Numbered from the stretch's first letter, positions 29,850 through 39,952 are shown. The stretch is DNA of 64,000 bases from Marinilabilia salmonicolor JCM 21150 (GCF_000259075.1 NZ_AJKI01000053.1:1-64000), one strand, 5' to 3'. Program-made: numbers and translations. Notes: generated from the letters alone by a model not told the origin.

Positions 29850-32174
29850 ATGTGTCAACGATTCAATTCTAAGAAAATTATTACAGGGCTTTTTATTGCT
29901 TTCTTTGCTCTTCTGTCTCAAAATCAAACAGCTCAGATAAATGTTGTTCCGGTTCCCCGGGAGGTAACCATGCATCCCGGCGTCTTCCGTTTTGATGGAA
30001 ATACCCGTTGGGTTACGGAAAACAGGACGCAGGAAAAACTGCTGGTAGATTATCTGGAGTATTTCAGGGTATCAGTCAACATAGGGTATCGTCCCGAATT
30101 TGGTAGTGAAAATGTAAAAAATGCGGTTGTTTTTCGTACCAACAATGGCTTGCCGGACGAAGGATATCTGTTGGATGTGAAAAACGATGTTGTAAGACTG
30201 GAGGCTTCTTCCACTTCAGGATTTCAATATGGAATGAATACCCTGATGCAACTGCTACCCCCTGAGATTTATTCGAGCAAGTGGGAAAAAGATATTGAAT
30301 GGGAAGTTCCGGGTGTTACTGTTAAAGACTATCCACGCTTCAGTTACAGAGGTTTTATGTTGGATGTGGCACGTAAATTTATGCCTAAGGAGCATGTTCT
30401 CAAGATCATTGATTATCTGGCATTGCACAAAATCAATTATCTTCATTTGCACCTGGTCGATGACAATGGATGGCGCCTGGAGATCAAAAAGTATCCTGAA
30501 TTAACGGATGTGGGCGCATGGCGGGCAGATCGATATAATTATTTTTCAGCTCGACAGAATCCTGTTGATGGGGAACCTACGTCTGTTGGGGGCTACTACT
30601 CACAGAGAGATATACGGGATATTGTTGCGTACGCTGCCAGCAAGCAAATAGAAGTGATACCGGAAATTGAAATGCCCGCTCATACGGTATCTTCATTGTC
30701 GGCGTTTCCCCACCTTGACTGCCCTGTGGTGGAAGGATCAATTAATGTGTTACCCGGAATTGGTAGTGATATGAGTTCCGTGATATACTGTGCCGGAAAT
30801 GATTCTGTTTTCACTTTTTTGGAGGATGTGATTGATGAGGTGGCTGAACTGTTCCCGTCGAGATATATCCATATTGGCGGTGATGAAGCATGGAAAGATA
30901 ACTGGGAGAAGTGCCCGCTTTGTCAGAACAGGATAAATGAGGAAGGTCTTGCAGATGAAGAAGCACTTCAGGCATGGTTCGTCAACCGGATGGGTGACTA
31001 CATTCGCGGAAAAGGGAAGAAGGTCATGGGCTGGGATGAACTCACCAATGGAGAGATTCCTGAAGGCGCTAACATATTTGGTTGGAGAGGTGATGGTCGT
31101 CATGCATTGAAGGCTGCAGATCAGGGATTCCCATTTATTATGTCCCCTGCCATTCCGTTTTATTTTATTCGTTACCAGGGCCCTCAGTGGTTTGAGCCAT
31201 TTACTTATTTTGGGAACAATACGCTGCTGGATGTTTATAATTATGAACCTGCTGATGACATGAATCCCGGTCAGTTTGAATTGCTGAAAGGCGTTCAGGC
31301 ATGTTTGTGGAGTGAATTTATCGATGATCCGGAGGAGGCAGAATACATGATATTTCCCCGGTTGGCAGCATTCTCGGAGGTTGCCTGGAGTAATCCTGGA
31401 AATCGCGACTGGAGAGCATTTCTACCCCGGTTGGATAATCTTACCAGTATTTACGACCATTTGGGGGTGAATTATGCTTCCAAGTCAATGTATAATTTGT
31501 TTCATACGGTTCGTCCGTTGAATGGAGATCTTGAAATTGACTTGTCGTGTATCCGGCCCGATGTGGATGTTAGATATACGACTGACGGGAGTGAGCCTGA
31601 TGCCTCTTCAACGATATTTGATGCCCCATTCAAAGTAAAGAATGGAGAGATTGTCCGTGCTGCTTCATTTGTTGGAGCAGAAAGAAAAGGGGAGATATTG
31701 ACACTGAATCTGAGGTACAATAAAGCTACCGGAGCCATCGTGGTGTCTGAGGAACCCAATTCCGGTGCTTTAACCAACGGTTTACTGGGAAGTGAGAAGC
31801 TTACTGACGGGGAGCATGTTGATCTTTACAATCGTGGTGGTGAATTTGTAATTGACCTGGGTAAGACGAAGTCCTTTTCAAATGTTACGCTCAGTTTTCT
31901 GAACAATTATGGTCGTGCTGTGCATCTACCTTCTGAAATTCAGATTTCAGTAAGTGAAAATGGACGCAAATATCGTTTGGTGGTCGATCGAACATTTTCA
32001 GAACATGAACGCATATCAGAGGGGATTAAGCATGAAATGGTTGGACTTGATCTGGATCAGATGAATGCCCGTTATGTGAAGATCATCCTCAAAGCAACCG
32101 GGATAATGCCGGAAGGACATGTATTGGAAAATGATCCGGGAAGGATTGGGTTTGATGAAGTAATGGTAGAGTAA
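29850..32174 (+). CDS. GH20 beta-N-acetylhexosaminidase with CBM-like C-terminus
   Basis: 774 aa. It has a signal peptide (FIAFFALLSQNQTAQ), a GH20b domain (about 30-155), and a catalytic barrel (about 160-510) with YRGFMLDVARKF, LHLHLVDDNGWRLEIKKYP, IPEIEMPAHTVS and the catalytic pair D345-E346 in IHIGGDEAWKDNWEKC. Residues about 555-625 are the small sandwich found at the end of hexosaminidases (VRYTTDGSEPDASS). About 635-774 resembles an F5/8 type C or similar binding domain (IDLGKTKSFSNVTLSF, ARYVKIILKATG). It probably cuts beta-1,2/1,4/1,6-linked GlcNAc from antennae. It stands alone on the plus strand between the hybrid regulator and the convergent SusD gene, and ends at a shared terminator. 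Confidence 0.92.
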   Translation: MCQRFNSKKIITGLFIAFFALLSQNQTAQINVVPVPREVTMHPGVFRFDGNTRWVTENRTQEKLLVDYLEYFRVSVNIGYRPEFGSENVKNAVVFRTNNGLPDEGYLLDVKNDVVRLEASSTSGFQYGMNTLMQLLPPEIYSSKWEKDIEWEVPGVTVKDYPRFSYRGFMLDVARKFMPKEHVLKIIDYLALHKINYLHLHLVDDNGWRLEIKKYPELTDVGAWRADRYNYFSARQNPVDGEPTSVGGYYSQRDIRDIVAYAASKQIEVIPEIEMPAHTVSSLSAFPHLDCPVVEGSINVLPGIGSDMSSVIYCAGNDSVFTFLEDVIDEVAELFPSRYIHIGGDEAWKDNWEKCPLCQNRINEEGLADEEALQAWFVNRMGDYIRGKGKKVMGWDELTNGEIPEGANIFGWRGDGRHALKAADQGFPFIMSPAIPFYFIRYQGPQWFEPFTYFGNNTLLDVYNYEPADDMNPGQFELLKGVQACLWSEFIDDPEEAEYMIFPRLAAFSEVAWSNPGNRDWRAFLPRLDNLTSIYDHLGVNYASKSMYNLFHTVRPLNGDLEIDLSCIRPDVDVRYTTDGSEPDASSTIFDAPFKVKNGEIVRAASFVGAERKGEILTLNLRYNKATGAIVVSEEPNSGALTNGLLGSEKLTDGEHVDLYNRGGEFVIDLGKTKSFSNVTLSFLNNYGRAVHLPSEIQISVSENGRKYRLVVDRTFSEHERISEGIKHEMVGLDLDQMNARYVKIILKATGIMPEGHVLENDPGRIGFDEVMVE

Positions 32175-32195
32175 TCTTCAGGATTAGGTAATATA

Positions 32196-32225
32196 AAAGG
32201 GCTGCCTCGCGAGAAGCAGCCCTTT
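32196..32225. terminator. Bidirectional terminator between GH20 and SusD genes
   Basis: AAAGGGCTGC (32196-32205) pairs perfectly with GCAGCCCTTT (32216-32225), 10-nt loop. It has T-rich sequence after it on the plus strand (GTTTTT) and is A/T-flanked on the other side. It lies midway in the 73-bp gap between two convergent genes. Confidence 0.85.
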
Positions 32226-32247
32226 GTTTTTACTTTGGAGATTGGTT

Positions 32248-34122
32248 TTAGTTATTTGAACCGGCTCCGTATTGTGGGTTGTTTTTGTCGAACCACAATC
32301 TTTCAGTATTCAGAACTTGAGGATCTAATGTTCCTGTGGTAAATCCTTGTTCAGTAACAGAATTCAACTCGTTTTCGTAGTTTTTGCTATCTTCAGTGGG
32401 CGTGCCAATTCTAAAACGACGTGGTAATGTTATCTCATTACCGGAAGATAACAAATCTTCCCAAGCGAGATAGTTACTGTTCTTTTTAGGAATTCCAGCT
32501 CTGCGCACCAGTGTCCACATATCATTTGGGGTGTTTGCAAAGTTGATATACTGTTGGATGTAAACCTTTTCCAGTCCGTCTGTTGTTAAATCATATGCCG
32601 GTTGGGTTAGCAGCGCATCAATCTCTCCTTCCTTTAATTTAGTAGAAGCGGCTTCTGCTTTATCTTCAGCTTCAGGTCCTTTCTCCAAAGCATAAACCGG
32701 ATCACTTTCGTAATAAGGCATTTGATTATTGTCAGCAATAGCATCCATTCTTCTGACAGACAATCTTACTCCCTGGTCAAAATAATCCTGTGCAGCTCCC
32801 GGGATGTTTGCTCCCAATAATTTGAATTCAGCCAGGTAAAGATTGGTCTCAGCTGATGATCCTAATACTACATTCAGAGGAGGGTCGTTGTCTTTTAGCT
32901 GGATTACACTTCCCCCTGGTTTTGTGGGATAAGTGTAGTCGTAAGAGGTTCTGACTACTTTTTCTGAATACAAAGAGGTTCCTGCATACGATTTTTCTGC
33001 GTCTCCGGCGGAGATTCTAAACAGTGATCCCTGGTTGAAGTAGATGTCATTTTCGCCTTCAAGCTGAGCATCCGGGGCCAAAGGAATTCCATGGTAACGA
33101 ACCCAGGGTTCACCGGGACCTGCCCATCCTGCGAAATTTCCATCTCCGTCATAGGTGACATATTGCTCCACGTATGGAGGAAGATCAACTTCTGCATCAA
33201 TAAAAGCTTGTACAACTTCAGCGTTGAAACCGTTTTTCTCGAAAATGAAACGTAAGCGGGGATCCAGGTTGTCACGTAAAAAGTTGATTACGTTCTGACC
33301 TCCATAACCAATCCACATTTCTTCCAGAGTTCCGTAATACTTTATTCCACGGTGGTAGATAAAGTCATCACCCAGAGCATTCATGTAGCCCGCTTCTGAT
33401 GTGGCAACTTCTTCTGCAATCTGAAGGGCTTTTTGCAAATCGATGTTAATCATTCTGGCGGCAATCTTCAGCTTGAGAAGGTTGCAAAATTTTGCCCATT
33501 TTGAATAGTCTCCATTGTAGATTAAATCCTGAGTACCAAAGTCGATTTGGTTTTCAGCATTAGTAAGAATACTAATTGCTTCGTCTAATTGATTTAACCA
33601 AAGATTGTATAGCTCTTCCTGATTGTCATACTCGGGAGTAATTAACGGAGGGTTGGTGAAAGGAGCCATACCTGCCTCTTCATAAATTACTGAACCTACG
33701 AGGTCAGAATTTGCCATTGCCGGCAATATCTGAACAGGGTAAGTGATTGCTTTGAGGACCTGATGTCTGGCCTTTTCTTCGTCACCCATTTGATCAATCC
33801 GATACTGAATATCTCTTGTTTGAGGGAACAGAGCACGATAAATGTTTTGAGATCCATATGGGCCCATTTCATTGAGGTCAGGACCATTGCCTCCCTGTTC
33901 TGAGGTCAGCTGAGACCATGGGAAGATGTACTGAAAGTTGTTGTAGAACCAGGTTGTATAGTCATTCTCATACATTTGCTCAACGGCTTTGGTAAGAGAA
34001 AAACGCAAATCGGGTTCATCCAGGACTGCCGGATCAGTATTCAATTCGGCAAACTCATCTTTATCACAGCCTATGGCCGTAATAAGGAAAAGAGCTAATA
34101 GGATAAATGATATATTTTTCAT
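32248..34122 (-). CDS. SusD/RagB-like glycan-binding outer-membrane lipoprotein
   Basis: 624 aa surface lipoprotein with lipobox ITAIGC (Cys19) followed by acidic residues (DKDEFAELNTDP), as in exported Bacteroidota lipoproteins. Its domain pattern is of the SusD-like_2 class: helical TPR-like segments (DYTTWFYNNFQYIFPWSQL, YNLWLNQLDEAISILTNAE, YSKWAKFCNLLKLKIAARM) and the late LEKVYIQQYINFANTPNDMWTLVRRAGIP. With SusC it captures glycans at the surface. It follows susC after 24 bp on the same strand. The bound ligand cannot be read from sequence; the surrounding enzymes point to N-glycan oligosaccharides or glycopeptides. Confidence 0.94.
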   Translation of the reverse strand: MKNISFILLALFLITAIGCDKDEFAELNTDPAVLDEPDLRFSLTKAVEQMYENDYTTWFYNNFQYIFPWSQLTSEQGGNGPDLNEMGPYGSQNIYRALFPQTRDIQYRIDQMGDEEKARHQVLKAITYPVQILPAMANSDLVGSVIYEEAGMAPFTNPPLITPEYDNQEELYNLWLNQLDEAISILTNAENQIDFGTQDLIYNGDYSKWAKFCNLLKLKIAARMINIDLQKALQIAEEVATSEAGYMNALGDDFIYHRGIKYYGTLEEMWIGYGGQNVINFLRDNLDPRLRFIFEKNGFNAEVVQAFIDAEVDLPPYVEQYVTYDGDGNFAGWAGPGEPWVRYHGIPLAPDAQLEGENDIYFNQGSLFRISAGDAEKSYAGTSLYSEKVVRTSYDYTYPTKPGGSVIQLKDNDPPLNVVLGSSAETNLYLAEFKLLGANIPGAAQDYFDQGVRLSVRRMDAIADNNQMPYYESDPVYALEKGPEAEDKAEAASTKLKEGEIDALLTQPAYDLTTDGLEKVYIQQYINFANTPNDMWTLVRRAGIPKKNSNYLAWEDLLSSGNEITLPRRFRIGTPTEDSKNYENELNSVTEQGFTTGTLDPQVLNTERLWFDKNNPQYGAGSNN

Positions 34123-34146
34123 AACAATTAATACTTTTAGTTATTC

Positions 34147-37100
34147 TTAGAAGTCAACTTTTACGGTGAAAGTATAGCTTGCGGTATAAGGCATAAACGA
34201 ACGCTCCAGGAAGCTTTCTGTACTGGTAGTTCCCCGGAATCCTTCGGGATTTAGATTGTTGGGCATTGAGTTGTAAAGATAACCCAGGTTTCGTGCGTTA
34301 AAAGCAACGTAGAGGTTCTGAGCTTTGATGGATTGAGCTATACTTTTGGGGAGGTTATATCCTACAGAGATATTTCGTAAAGCAATGTACTTAACTTCTT
34401 CAAACCAATCATCATTTACGACACCGCTTCCCCATGAATTGTTGAAATAAGTGTGCGTTCCAGCATGTGTAGGCTCAACGTATCCTGCATCAAAAGCTTC
34501 CTGGTAGGTCATTCCTCCTACATCAACAGTTGATCCATTAGGTGCAGTAACTGTTTGTCCTTCCTGAAAGACTCCGTCAGGTATGATTCCATCTGAATAT
34601 GTTCTTCCTTCAGTATCAGAATATTCTGAAGTCCATTCCATACCTCCATGTTGCGGGTCGCGTCCGGCAAGAGATGTCTCAAGCCATCCGTAAGCAGTAC
34701 CATAACGGTTTGCATATGATGCAAGGTGTCCTCCATATCTGGCATCCAAAAGAACTGACAAGGTGAGCCCTTTAAAACTGAAACTGTTGTCCCATGAGCC
34801 TTCAAAGTCTGGCTGCATCTTACCAACTTCTTCCACCTCATAACTGCGTGTATAATATGCGCCTCTCCAGTCATCTCTCCAGGTAAGAACTTTCATTCCG
34901 TTCCGGGGATCATTGGCATCTTCAGATTGCCATACTTTTGGTTTGCTGTCTGACATCAGAACACCATACTCACCGCCTTCGTAGGCAACCGAACCAATCC
35001 GGAAGTTTCCATAATCAACATAACCACCAAGTACACGATATGCACCATAATCTTCGTGCAACTCAGTGATTTTGGTCGTGTTGTCCCAATAGTTGAAAGT
35101 TGTGGTCCAGTTAAAGTTTGATGTTTTAACCGGGGTTAGTTTCAAACTTATTTCAAGACCTGAATTGTTCAATGTTCCAACATTGGTCAATAATTCATTA
35201 ACTCCGGATTCATAAGGGATAGGAACATTACCGATTTGGTTCTCAATGGTTTCATCGTAATAGGTAACATCCAAACCAACCCGATTCTGTAACATTCTTA
35301 AATCCAAACCTGCTTCAAATGAGTTTTTGCGTTCCGGTTTAATGTCAGGATCTACAGATGTTGTTGACCTTGTATTGTAATAAGCAAAGCTTGACTCATT
35401 GATTTGATGGTTTCCGACAGAATATCCCTTGTTGATATTGTAAGGATCTGTGTCATTACCTACTTGTGCCCATGATAAACGAACTTTTCCGAAGGTCATC
35501 CATGACGGTGTGTCAAATGATTCGGTGAAAATCCATGATGAACTAACAGAAGGGTAAAAGTAGGAGTAGTTTCCTGTACCATCGGTATAAACTAAAGAAG
35601 AAGACCAGTCGTTTCGTCCTGTGATGTCAAGGAACAATTGGTCTCTCCATCCAAAATTTGCCAGGAAGTAAAGCGAATTAATCTGTTTTGTTCCATATAT
35701 ACGTCCTTCGCTGAGCTTGGTCTTTTTGGAGTTGTCCAGAAAGAATTTACCGGGAACAATCAGTCCTCCGTCAGTCCAGGCACGGGTCATTGACATTTCC
35801 TGGTCAAAAATTTCCCCACCGAGCATTACACTGGTTGAGATATCTTCAGTGATGTCACCATTGATGTTGGCTACTAATTTCCCGGTGCGACTAACATTCC
35901 GGTCATGTTTCAATTCGTAGTATCCTCCTTCATTGGCATATCCTTGTCCTAGTTGCTTAAGTTCATGTTCCATGGTATAATGGTTCATGTTTCCTTCGGC
36001 TGTGATGGAAACCCAATCGGAGAGATCGGCTGTTAATCTTACAATCGGACGGGTTACCTGTTCTTTTCGAACATTCTCATTCATGTTATATGAAAACCAA
36101 ATGGAGTTTCCGGGGACATATGCGTATTTGTCTCCATATGCACTGTTTGGTGTTCCGCCATGTGAAGCCTGATAAATTTCTCTTTCTTTCCAACGCTCAG
36201 TATCATAGAGATTGTTTAGACCACCTGTTGCAAATTGCTGTGCAAGGTCGTTTTGTGGATTCTTGGGCGTGGATGTAGTAAAAGAGATTGATGCTTCAGC
36301 TCTAAGCCAACTGGCTAAATTGTATGAGCCGGAAAATTTGGTTGCATTTCTGCTGAAGGTGTTTTTTGGCAAGGTACCATTCCTGTAGTTGTAAGAATGG
36401 GAGAGGTAAAAATTACCATCCTCATTTCCACCCTTCAAGGCAACAGATGTGTTATTGTTTATTCCCAGATCATAAGCATCAAGCATATTGTCTTTTGCAG
36501 GCAGATATGGACGCATTTCCCCATCGTAATGTTCTACCATCCGGCCATCATATTTCGGACCGAATCCGTAACCTCCGCCCCATGGATGGCTTCGGAATGA
36601 TGGATCTCCATTGCTGTTTAAGTAGAATTGCTGAGAATCAAATCGATAATATCTGTCGTTGGCATCTTTCTCTCCATAATCGATATAGCCAGGCATAACC
36701 CCCGGACCGTATTCGTATTGAAGATCAGGTGTGTTATACACGTGATCAATACCAACGGTTTGACTTACTGAAACACCTATTCCTTTGGCTCCTTCACCAT
36801 CTTTTGTTGTGATTACGACGGCGCCATTAATACCTCGTGATCCATACAGTGCTGTTGCAGCGGCACCTTTTAGTACCGAAACAGACTCGTATTCATCCGG
36901 GTTTAGGTTTTTCAACATGTTTCCAAAATCGTTGGAGCTGGCAGCCCAGTCGGCAGAAGAATCTGTAATATTGTTGTCAAGAATGACTCCATCAACAACA
37001 AAAATTGGTTGGTTGTTTTTTGAATTCATAACAGATACTCCCCGAATCTGGATCTTAGAGTTTCCAAACAGGCCACCATCAGAAGCACCGATGGTCAAAC

Positions 37101-37635
37101 CGGTTGATTTACCCTGAAGTGCCTGTACAGGGTTGACGGTGTTTGTGGATGCGATTTCATCCCCAGCCACTTCTGTCATTCCGTAACCCAGTTTTTTGGT
37201 CTCTCTCTTTATCCCCAGGGCGGTTACTACCACCTCGTCAAGGCCCAGACTCTCTTCCTCAAGGGTTACATTGATGGTTGAACGACCTTCTACCGGAATA
37301 ACCTGTGTGTTAAATCCGATAAATGAAAATACCAGGGTGCCGTTTTCGGGGGCATCCAGGCTATAGTTACCATCCATGTCGGTGATGGTTCCTGTGGTGG
37401 TTCCCTGTATCACAATGTTTGCTCCCGGAACAGGCATTCCTTGTGTGTCCTGAACATTACCTGAAACTGTAATTGTTTGTTGCTGTTGCAGGCTTGAAAT
37501 GACTTTTTCATTGTTCTCATCAGCAAAAGCTGAAGAAGCTCCCCCAAAAGCCAGTAACCCGGCTAATGTTAAAGCCCCAATTTTGCTGTTCCATTTCCCC
37601 GTTTCCAGGGGGAAACAACTTTTTAATCGCCTCAT
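34147..37635 (-). CDS. SusC/RagA-like TonB-dependent transporter
   Basis: 1162 aa outer-membrane transporter. A long signal region (LTLAGLLAFGGASSAFA, to about residue 39) precedes the carboxypeptidase D-like sandwich (about 52-128, VSGNVQDTQGMPVPGANIVI), the TonB-box/plug (from about 132, GLDEVVVTALGIKR, then IQIRGVSVMNSKNNQPIFVVDG) and a 22-strand barrel ending in aromatic PYTASYTFTVKVDF. It imports oligosaccharides with energy from TonB-ExbBD and forms a lidded pair with SusD. It heads a two-gene unit with susD and has a 593-bp upstream region that holds an inverted repeat 48 bp before the start. It shows no STN domain, so control probably runs through the hybrid two-component system and not through a sigma/anti-sigma pair. 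Confidence 0.95.
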   Translation of the reverse strand: MRRLKSCFPLETGKWNSKIGALTLAGLLAFGGASSAFADENNEKVISSLQQQQTITVSGNVQDTQGMPVPGANIVIQGTTTGTITDMDGNYSLDAPENGTLVFSFIGFNTQVIPVEGRSTINVTLEEESLGLDEVVVTALGIKRETKKLGYGMTEVAGDEIASTNTVNPVQALQGKSTGLTIGASDGGLFGNSKIQIRGVSVMNSKNNQPIFVVDGVILDNNITDSSADWAASSNDFGNMLKNLNPDEYESVSVLKGAAATALYGSRGINGAVVITTKDGEGAKGIGVSVSQTVGIDHVYNTPDLQYEYGPGVMPGYIDYGEKDANDRYYRFDSQQFYLNSNGDPSFRSHPWGGGYGFGPKYDGRMVEHYDGEMRPYLPAKDNMLDAYDLGINNNTSVALKGGNEDGNFYLSHSYNYRNGTLPKNTFSRNATKFSGSYNLASWLRAEASISFTTSTPKNPQNDLAQQFATGGLNNLYDTERWKEREIYQASHGGTPNSAYGDKYAYVPGNSIWFSYNMNENVRKEQVTRPIVRLTADLSDWVSITAEGNMNHYTMEHELKQLGQGYANEGGYYELKHDRNVSRTGKLVANINGDITEDISTSVMLGGEIFDQEMSMTRAWTDGGLIVPGKFFLDNSKKTKLSEGRIYGTKQINSLYFLANFGWRDQLFLDITGRNDWSSSLVYTDGTGNYSYFYPSVSSSWIFTESFDTPSWMTFGKVRLSWAQVGNDTDPYNINKGYSVGNHQINESSFAYYNTRSTTSVDPDIKPERKNSFEAGLDLRMLQNRVGLDVTYYDETIENQIGNVPIPYESGVNELLTNVGTLNNSGLEISLKLTPVKTSNFNWTTTFNYWDNTTKITELHEDYGAYRVLGGYVDYGNFRIGSVAYEGGEYGVLMSDSKPKVWQSEDANDPRNGMKVLTWRDDWRGAYYTRSYEVEEVGKMQPDFEGSWDNSFSFKGLTLSVLLDARYGGHLASYANRYGTAYGWLETSLAGRDPQHGGMEWTSEYSDTEGRTYSDGIIPDGVFQEGQTVTAPNGSTVDVGGMTYQEAFDAGYVEPTHAGTHTYFNNSWGSGVVNDDWFEEVKYIALRNISVGYNLPKSIAQSIKAQNLYVAFNARNLGYLYNSMPNNLNPEGFRGTTSTESFLERSFMPYTASYTFTVKVDF

Positions 37636-37682
37636 AGACTAGATTTTTAATTAATAATTAAGTAAAACATAAACCTGACTTT

Positions 37683-37705
37683 TAAATTGAATTTCATTCA
37701 ATTTA
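37683..37705. promoter_or_regulatory. 10-bp inverted repeat in susC leader
   Basis: TAAATTGAAT (37683-37692) and ATTCAATTTA (37696-37705) are perfect complements around TTC. The sequence could be an operator or a weak leader hairpin 48 bp upstream of the susC start codon. Confidence 0.45.
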
Positions 37706-38049
37706 CAAATTTTTACATAAAATGGCTTCATTGATTAACTTTCTTTTGTTAAAAAAGAATAGAGTTAATTCTTTAATGGTGTTTTATATTGTGCAAATGT
37801 ATTATTTTTTATTTCTTTTGCACATTCTTTTATTATTTTTTTACAAAAGTTTCTTTTGTTGGCCGGGTTATTCTTGTTTGTTTTTATTGTTTAACGAACA
37901 ATGGCTAATACAAAAAACTACAATAAAAGACAAAAATTAACGGTGTCAATGTTTTTTGTCTTAACGGTAAGTGTTTGTATGTTAGGAAGTAAAGTGCCCT
38001 TTTGAGGAGGTTTTTAATGATGCAGATTTGCAACCGGGATTCTTGACTC

Positions 38050-38079
38050 TATGGACAGGCTAATTAGTGCCTGTCCATA
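38050..38079. repeat. 11-bp perfect hairpin
   Basis: TATGGACAGGC (38050-38060) pairs with GCCTGTCCATA (38069-38079), 8-nt loop. Its right half doubles as the left end of the MITE-like element at 38071-38225. Confidence 0.6.
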
Positions 38080-38225
38080 AACTAAGCAAAGTATCTCAAG
38101 TTCGCTGTGTCTGTTCAGAAGGTTTCGTTTACAAGGCTTGGCATTAGCGGAAATGCGGAGTTTACTCGAGTAAATGAGCAATTTCCGCTAATGCTGTAAC
38201 GCAGTAAACGGGATTTTATGGACAG
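38071..38225. mobile_element. MITE-like palindromic element
   Basis: 155 bp bounded by inverted ends CTGTCCATAAA and TTTATGGACAG (11 bp; the right end has one extra T inside). Inside, CATTAGCGGAAAT (38142-38154) pairs with ATTTCCGCTAATG (38181-38193), around a perfect palindrome TTTACTCGAGTAAA (38161-38174), and GTTTAC (38127) pairs with GTAAAC (38204). No reading frame lies inside. A non-autonomous element is likely but no target duplication was identified. Confidence 0.45.
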
Positions 38226-38228
38226 ATT

Positions 38229-39932
38229 CTAATTACTTTCAATGACTTGTCCCTCTTCGGTATAAAGATCTACGGGTCCGTCGAGTAAAACGGCTATAAC
38301 TGTAGCCTCAGGGTCGAGTACTGATTCAGGAACCGGGATATAGGCAATTCCCGGGACTTCACTCCAATACAATTTCCCAAGTATTTGGTGCGATAATTTG
38401 GTGGCGTTGCCAACCACCCAAATGCGGTTAATTTTATTGTGTAATCCTTTAATCATTAATGGTCCGTTGGGTTTACCATCCAGGATGAGATACAAAATGT
38501 TTTCATCTTCAGACAACAGGGAGTTTCCTGCAAAATGCTGAGTAGAGATGCCGGGTTTTACTTTTCCCATCAGGGGGAGGTGTTTTTTATTCCAAGCCTG
38601 ATTTTCCGCAAGTTTGGAGAAATCCTCCATTGCCTGATTCGCTTCCGTTTCACCGGGTTTTACCTGATCAGCAAAGTCAACCGCAACAACAGTTATTGCC
38701 GGATCGCATGCTTCTGACGGAATGTTAACCATCAGGTTGGCCTGCTCCTGATTGTATCGATAATCGATTCCGGTTTTCTTGCCTAGCAGTCTTACATTCT
38801 CAACCTTTCCTTTGATACCTCGCACAGAAATGGGGCTTTCTGGAGTGTAATCCAGATAGAGGTACAGTGTTTTATGATCCTTGCTAAGGGCGGAGGGGCC
38901 ATTGAAATGTCCCTCGGGCAGTCCTGCTCTGGTACCGTAAATGGCTTCACTGTGTTTGCTTGTCCAACGACCAAACTCATCAAGGATCTCGATTTGTGGT
39001 TCAGGGATCGTGCCATCCTGCATAGGACCTACATCCAATAATAGATTTCCTCCCTTGCTGATGCAATCTACAAAAGTACGTAAGAGCTGATAAGGCGTTT
39101 TGTAATTATGGTCATTGTGCTGATAGCCCCAACTGTCGTTCATGGTAAGGCAAAGTTCCCAGTATGGGTTTTCAGGTTGAGCTACCGGGACTCCTTGTTC
39201 GGGAGTCATGTAATCACCGTATTCATTGAGTCGGCTGTTGATGATTACCCCTTCTTTATAGGAAAACAGCTTTTCTCTTACCTGTTTTGATCTCCATTCG
39301 TCGGCAGAATGTTCCCAGTCTCCGTCGAACCAGTAAAGATCGGGATTAAATGTGGAGGAGAGTTCATCCAGTTGTTCGAAGTAAAAGTCCACAAAACGGG
39401 ACCATCGCTCCGGATTTTTCGAATATCTTACGCTGTCGCGTGTGAATGCCGGGTAATCCGGGTACGACCAGTCTATTAGTGAGTAATAGAGTCCCACTTT
39501 AAGATCGTTTTTGCGAAGTTCATTGACAAAGGGGGTTATCAGATCCTTTTTTGCAGGGGTGTGTTTTGTCACTTTGTAGTGATCTGTTTCTGAGTCCCAG
39601 AGAGCAACACCGTCATGATGTTTGGTGGTGATGACCGAGTATTTAGCCCCTGCATTTTTGAAAAGTTTTGCCCATCGTTCGGCATCGAAGTTGGAGGCAT
39701 GAAATCCGTTAAGCTGGTTCATGTAATCTTCATGAGAGATATATCCGTTGAAGAAAGACCAGGATTCATCGATTCCGTTTACGGCATATATACCATAATG
39801 AACAAAAATCCCCAGCTTGGCATCTTTGAACCATTCCATTCTTTCGGCCTTTTCTTCTTTTGTTTCTTGTGCCTCAACGGTGAATAAAACCATGAGGAAT
39901 GAAATTAAAAACAGAGTTGATTTGCGAATCAT
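38229..39932 (-). CDS. GH29 alpha-L-fucosidase (GH29-A-like)
   Basis: 567 aa with a signal peptide ending near FTVEAQ (22). The catalytic barrel is at about 30-350, with GIFVHYGIYAV, TTKHHDGVALW (102-112) and nucleophile D203 in LYWFDGDWE. A two-part C-terminal sandwich region follows (about 365-560), where two similar stretches (LSKDHKTLYLYLDYTPESPISVRGIKG and LSEDENILYLILDGKPNGPLMIKGLHN) suggest an internal duplication. The active-site context resembles GH29-A enzymes with broad activity including core alpha-1,6 fucose; the linkage is inference. It is last in the minus-strand PNGase F block, 20 bp after the CBM9-like gene. Confidence 0.92.
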   Translation of the reverse strand: MIRKSTLFLISFLMVLFTVEAQETKEEKAERMEWFKDAKLGIFVHYGIYAVNGIDESWSFFNGYISHEDYMNQLNGFHASNFDAERWAKLFKNAGAKYSVITTKHHDGVALWDSETDHYKVTKHTPAKKDLITPFVNELRKNDLKVGLYYSLIDWSYPDYPAFTRDSVRYSKNPERWSRFVDFYFEQLDELSSTFNPDLYWFDGDWEHSADEWRSKQVREKLFSYKEGVIINSRLNEYGDYMTPEQGVPVAQPENPYWELCLTMNDSWGYQHNDHNYKTPYQLLRTFVDCISKGGNLLLDVGPMQDGTIPEPQIEILDEFGRWTSKHSEAIYGTRAGLPEGHFNGPSALSKDHKTLYLYLDYTPESPISVRGIKGKVENVRLLGKKTGIDYRYNQEQANLMVNIPSEACDPAITVVAVDFADQVKPGETEANQAMEDFSKLAENQAWNKKHLPLMGKVKPGISTQHFAGNSLLSEDENILYLILDGKPNGPLMIKGLHNKINRIWVVGNATKLSHQILGKLYWSEVPGIAYIPVPESVLDPEATVIAVLLDGPVDLYTEEGQVIESN

Positions 39933-39952
39933 AGCTGAATGTTTAAGAACGA

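Larger units (their letters stand above)
37636..38228. other. Intergenic region upstream of SusC
   Basis: 593 bp without a gene. Beside the SusC start lies an inverted repeat (37683-37705). CAAATGTA at 37794-37801 reads TACATTTG on the minus strand, matching the TAnnTTTG -7 consensus, but no -33 TTTG sits at the usual distance. The part next to the GH29 gene (38050-38226) is filled by palindromes and a MITE-like segment. Confidence 0.6.
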
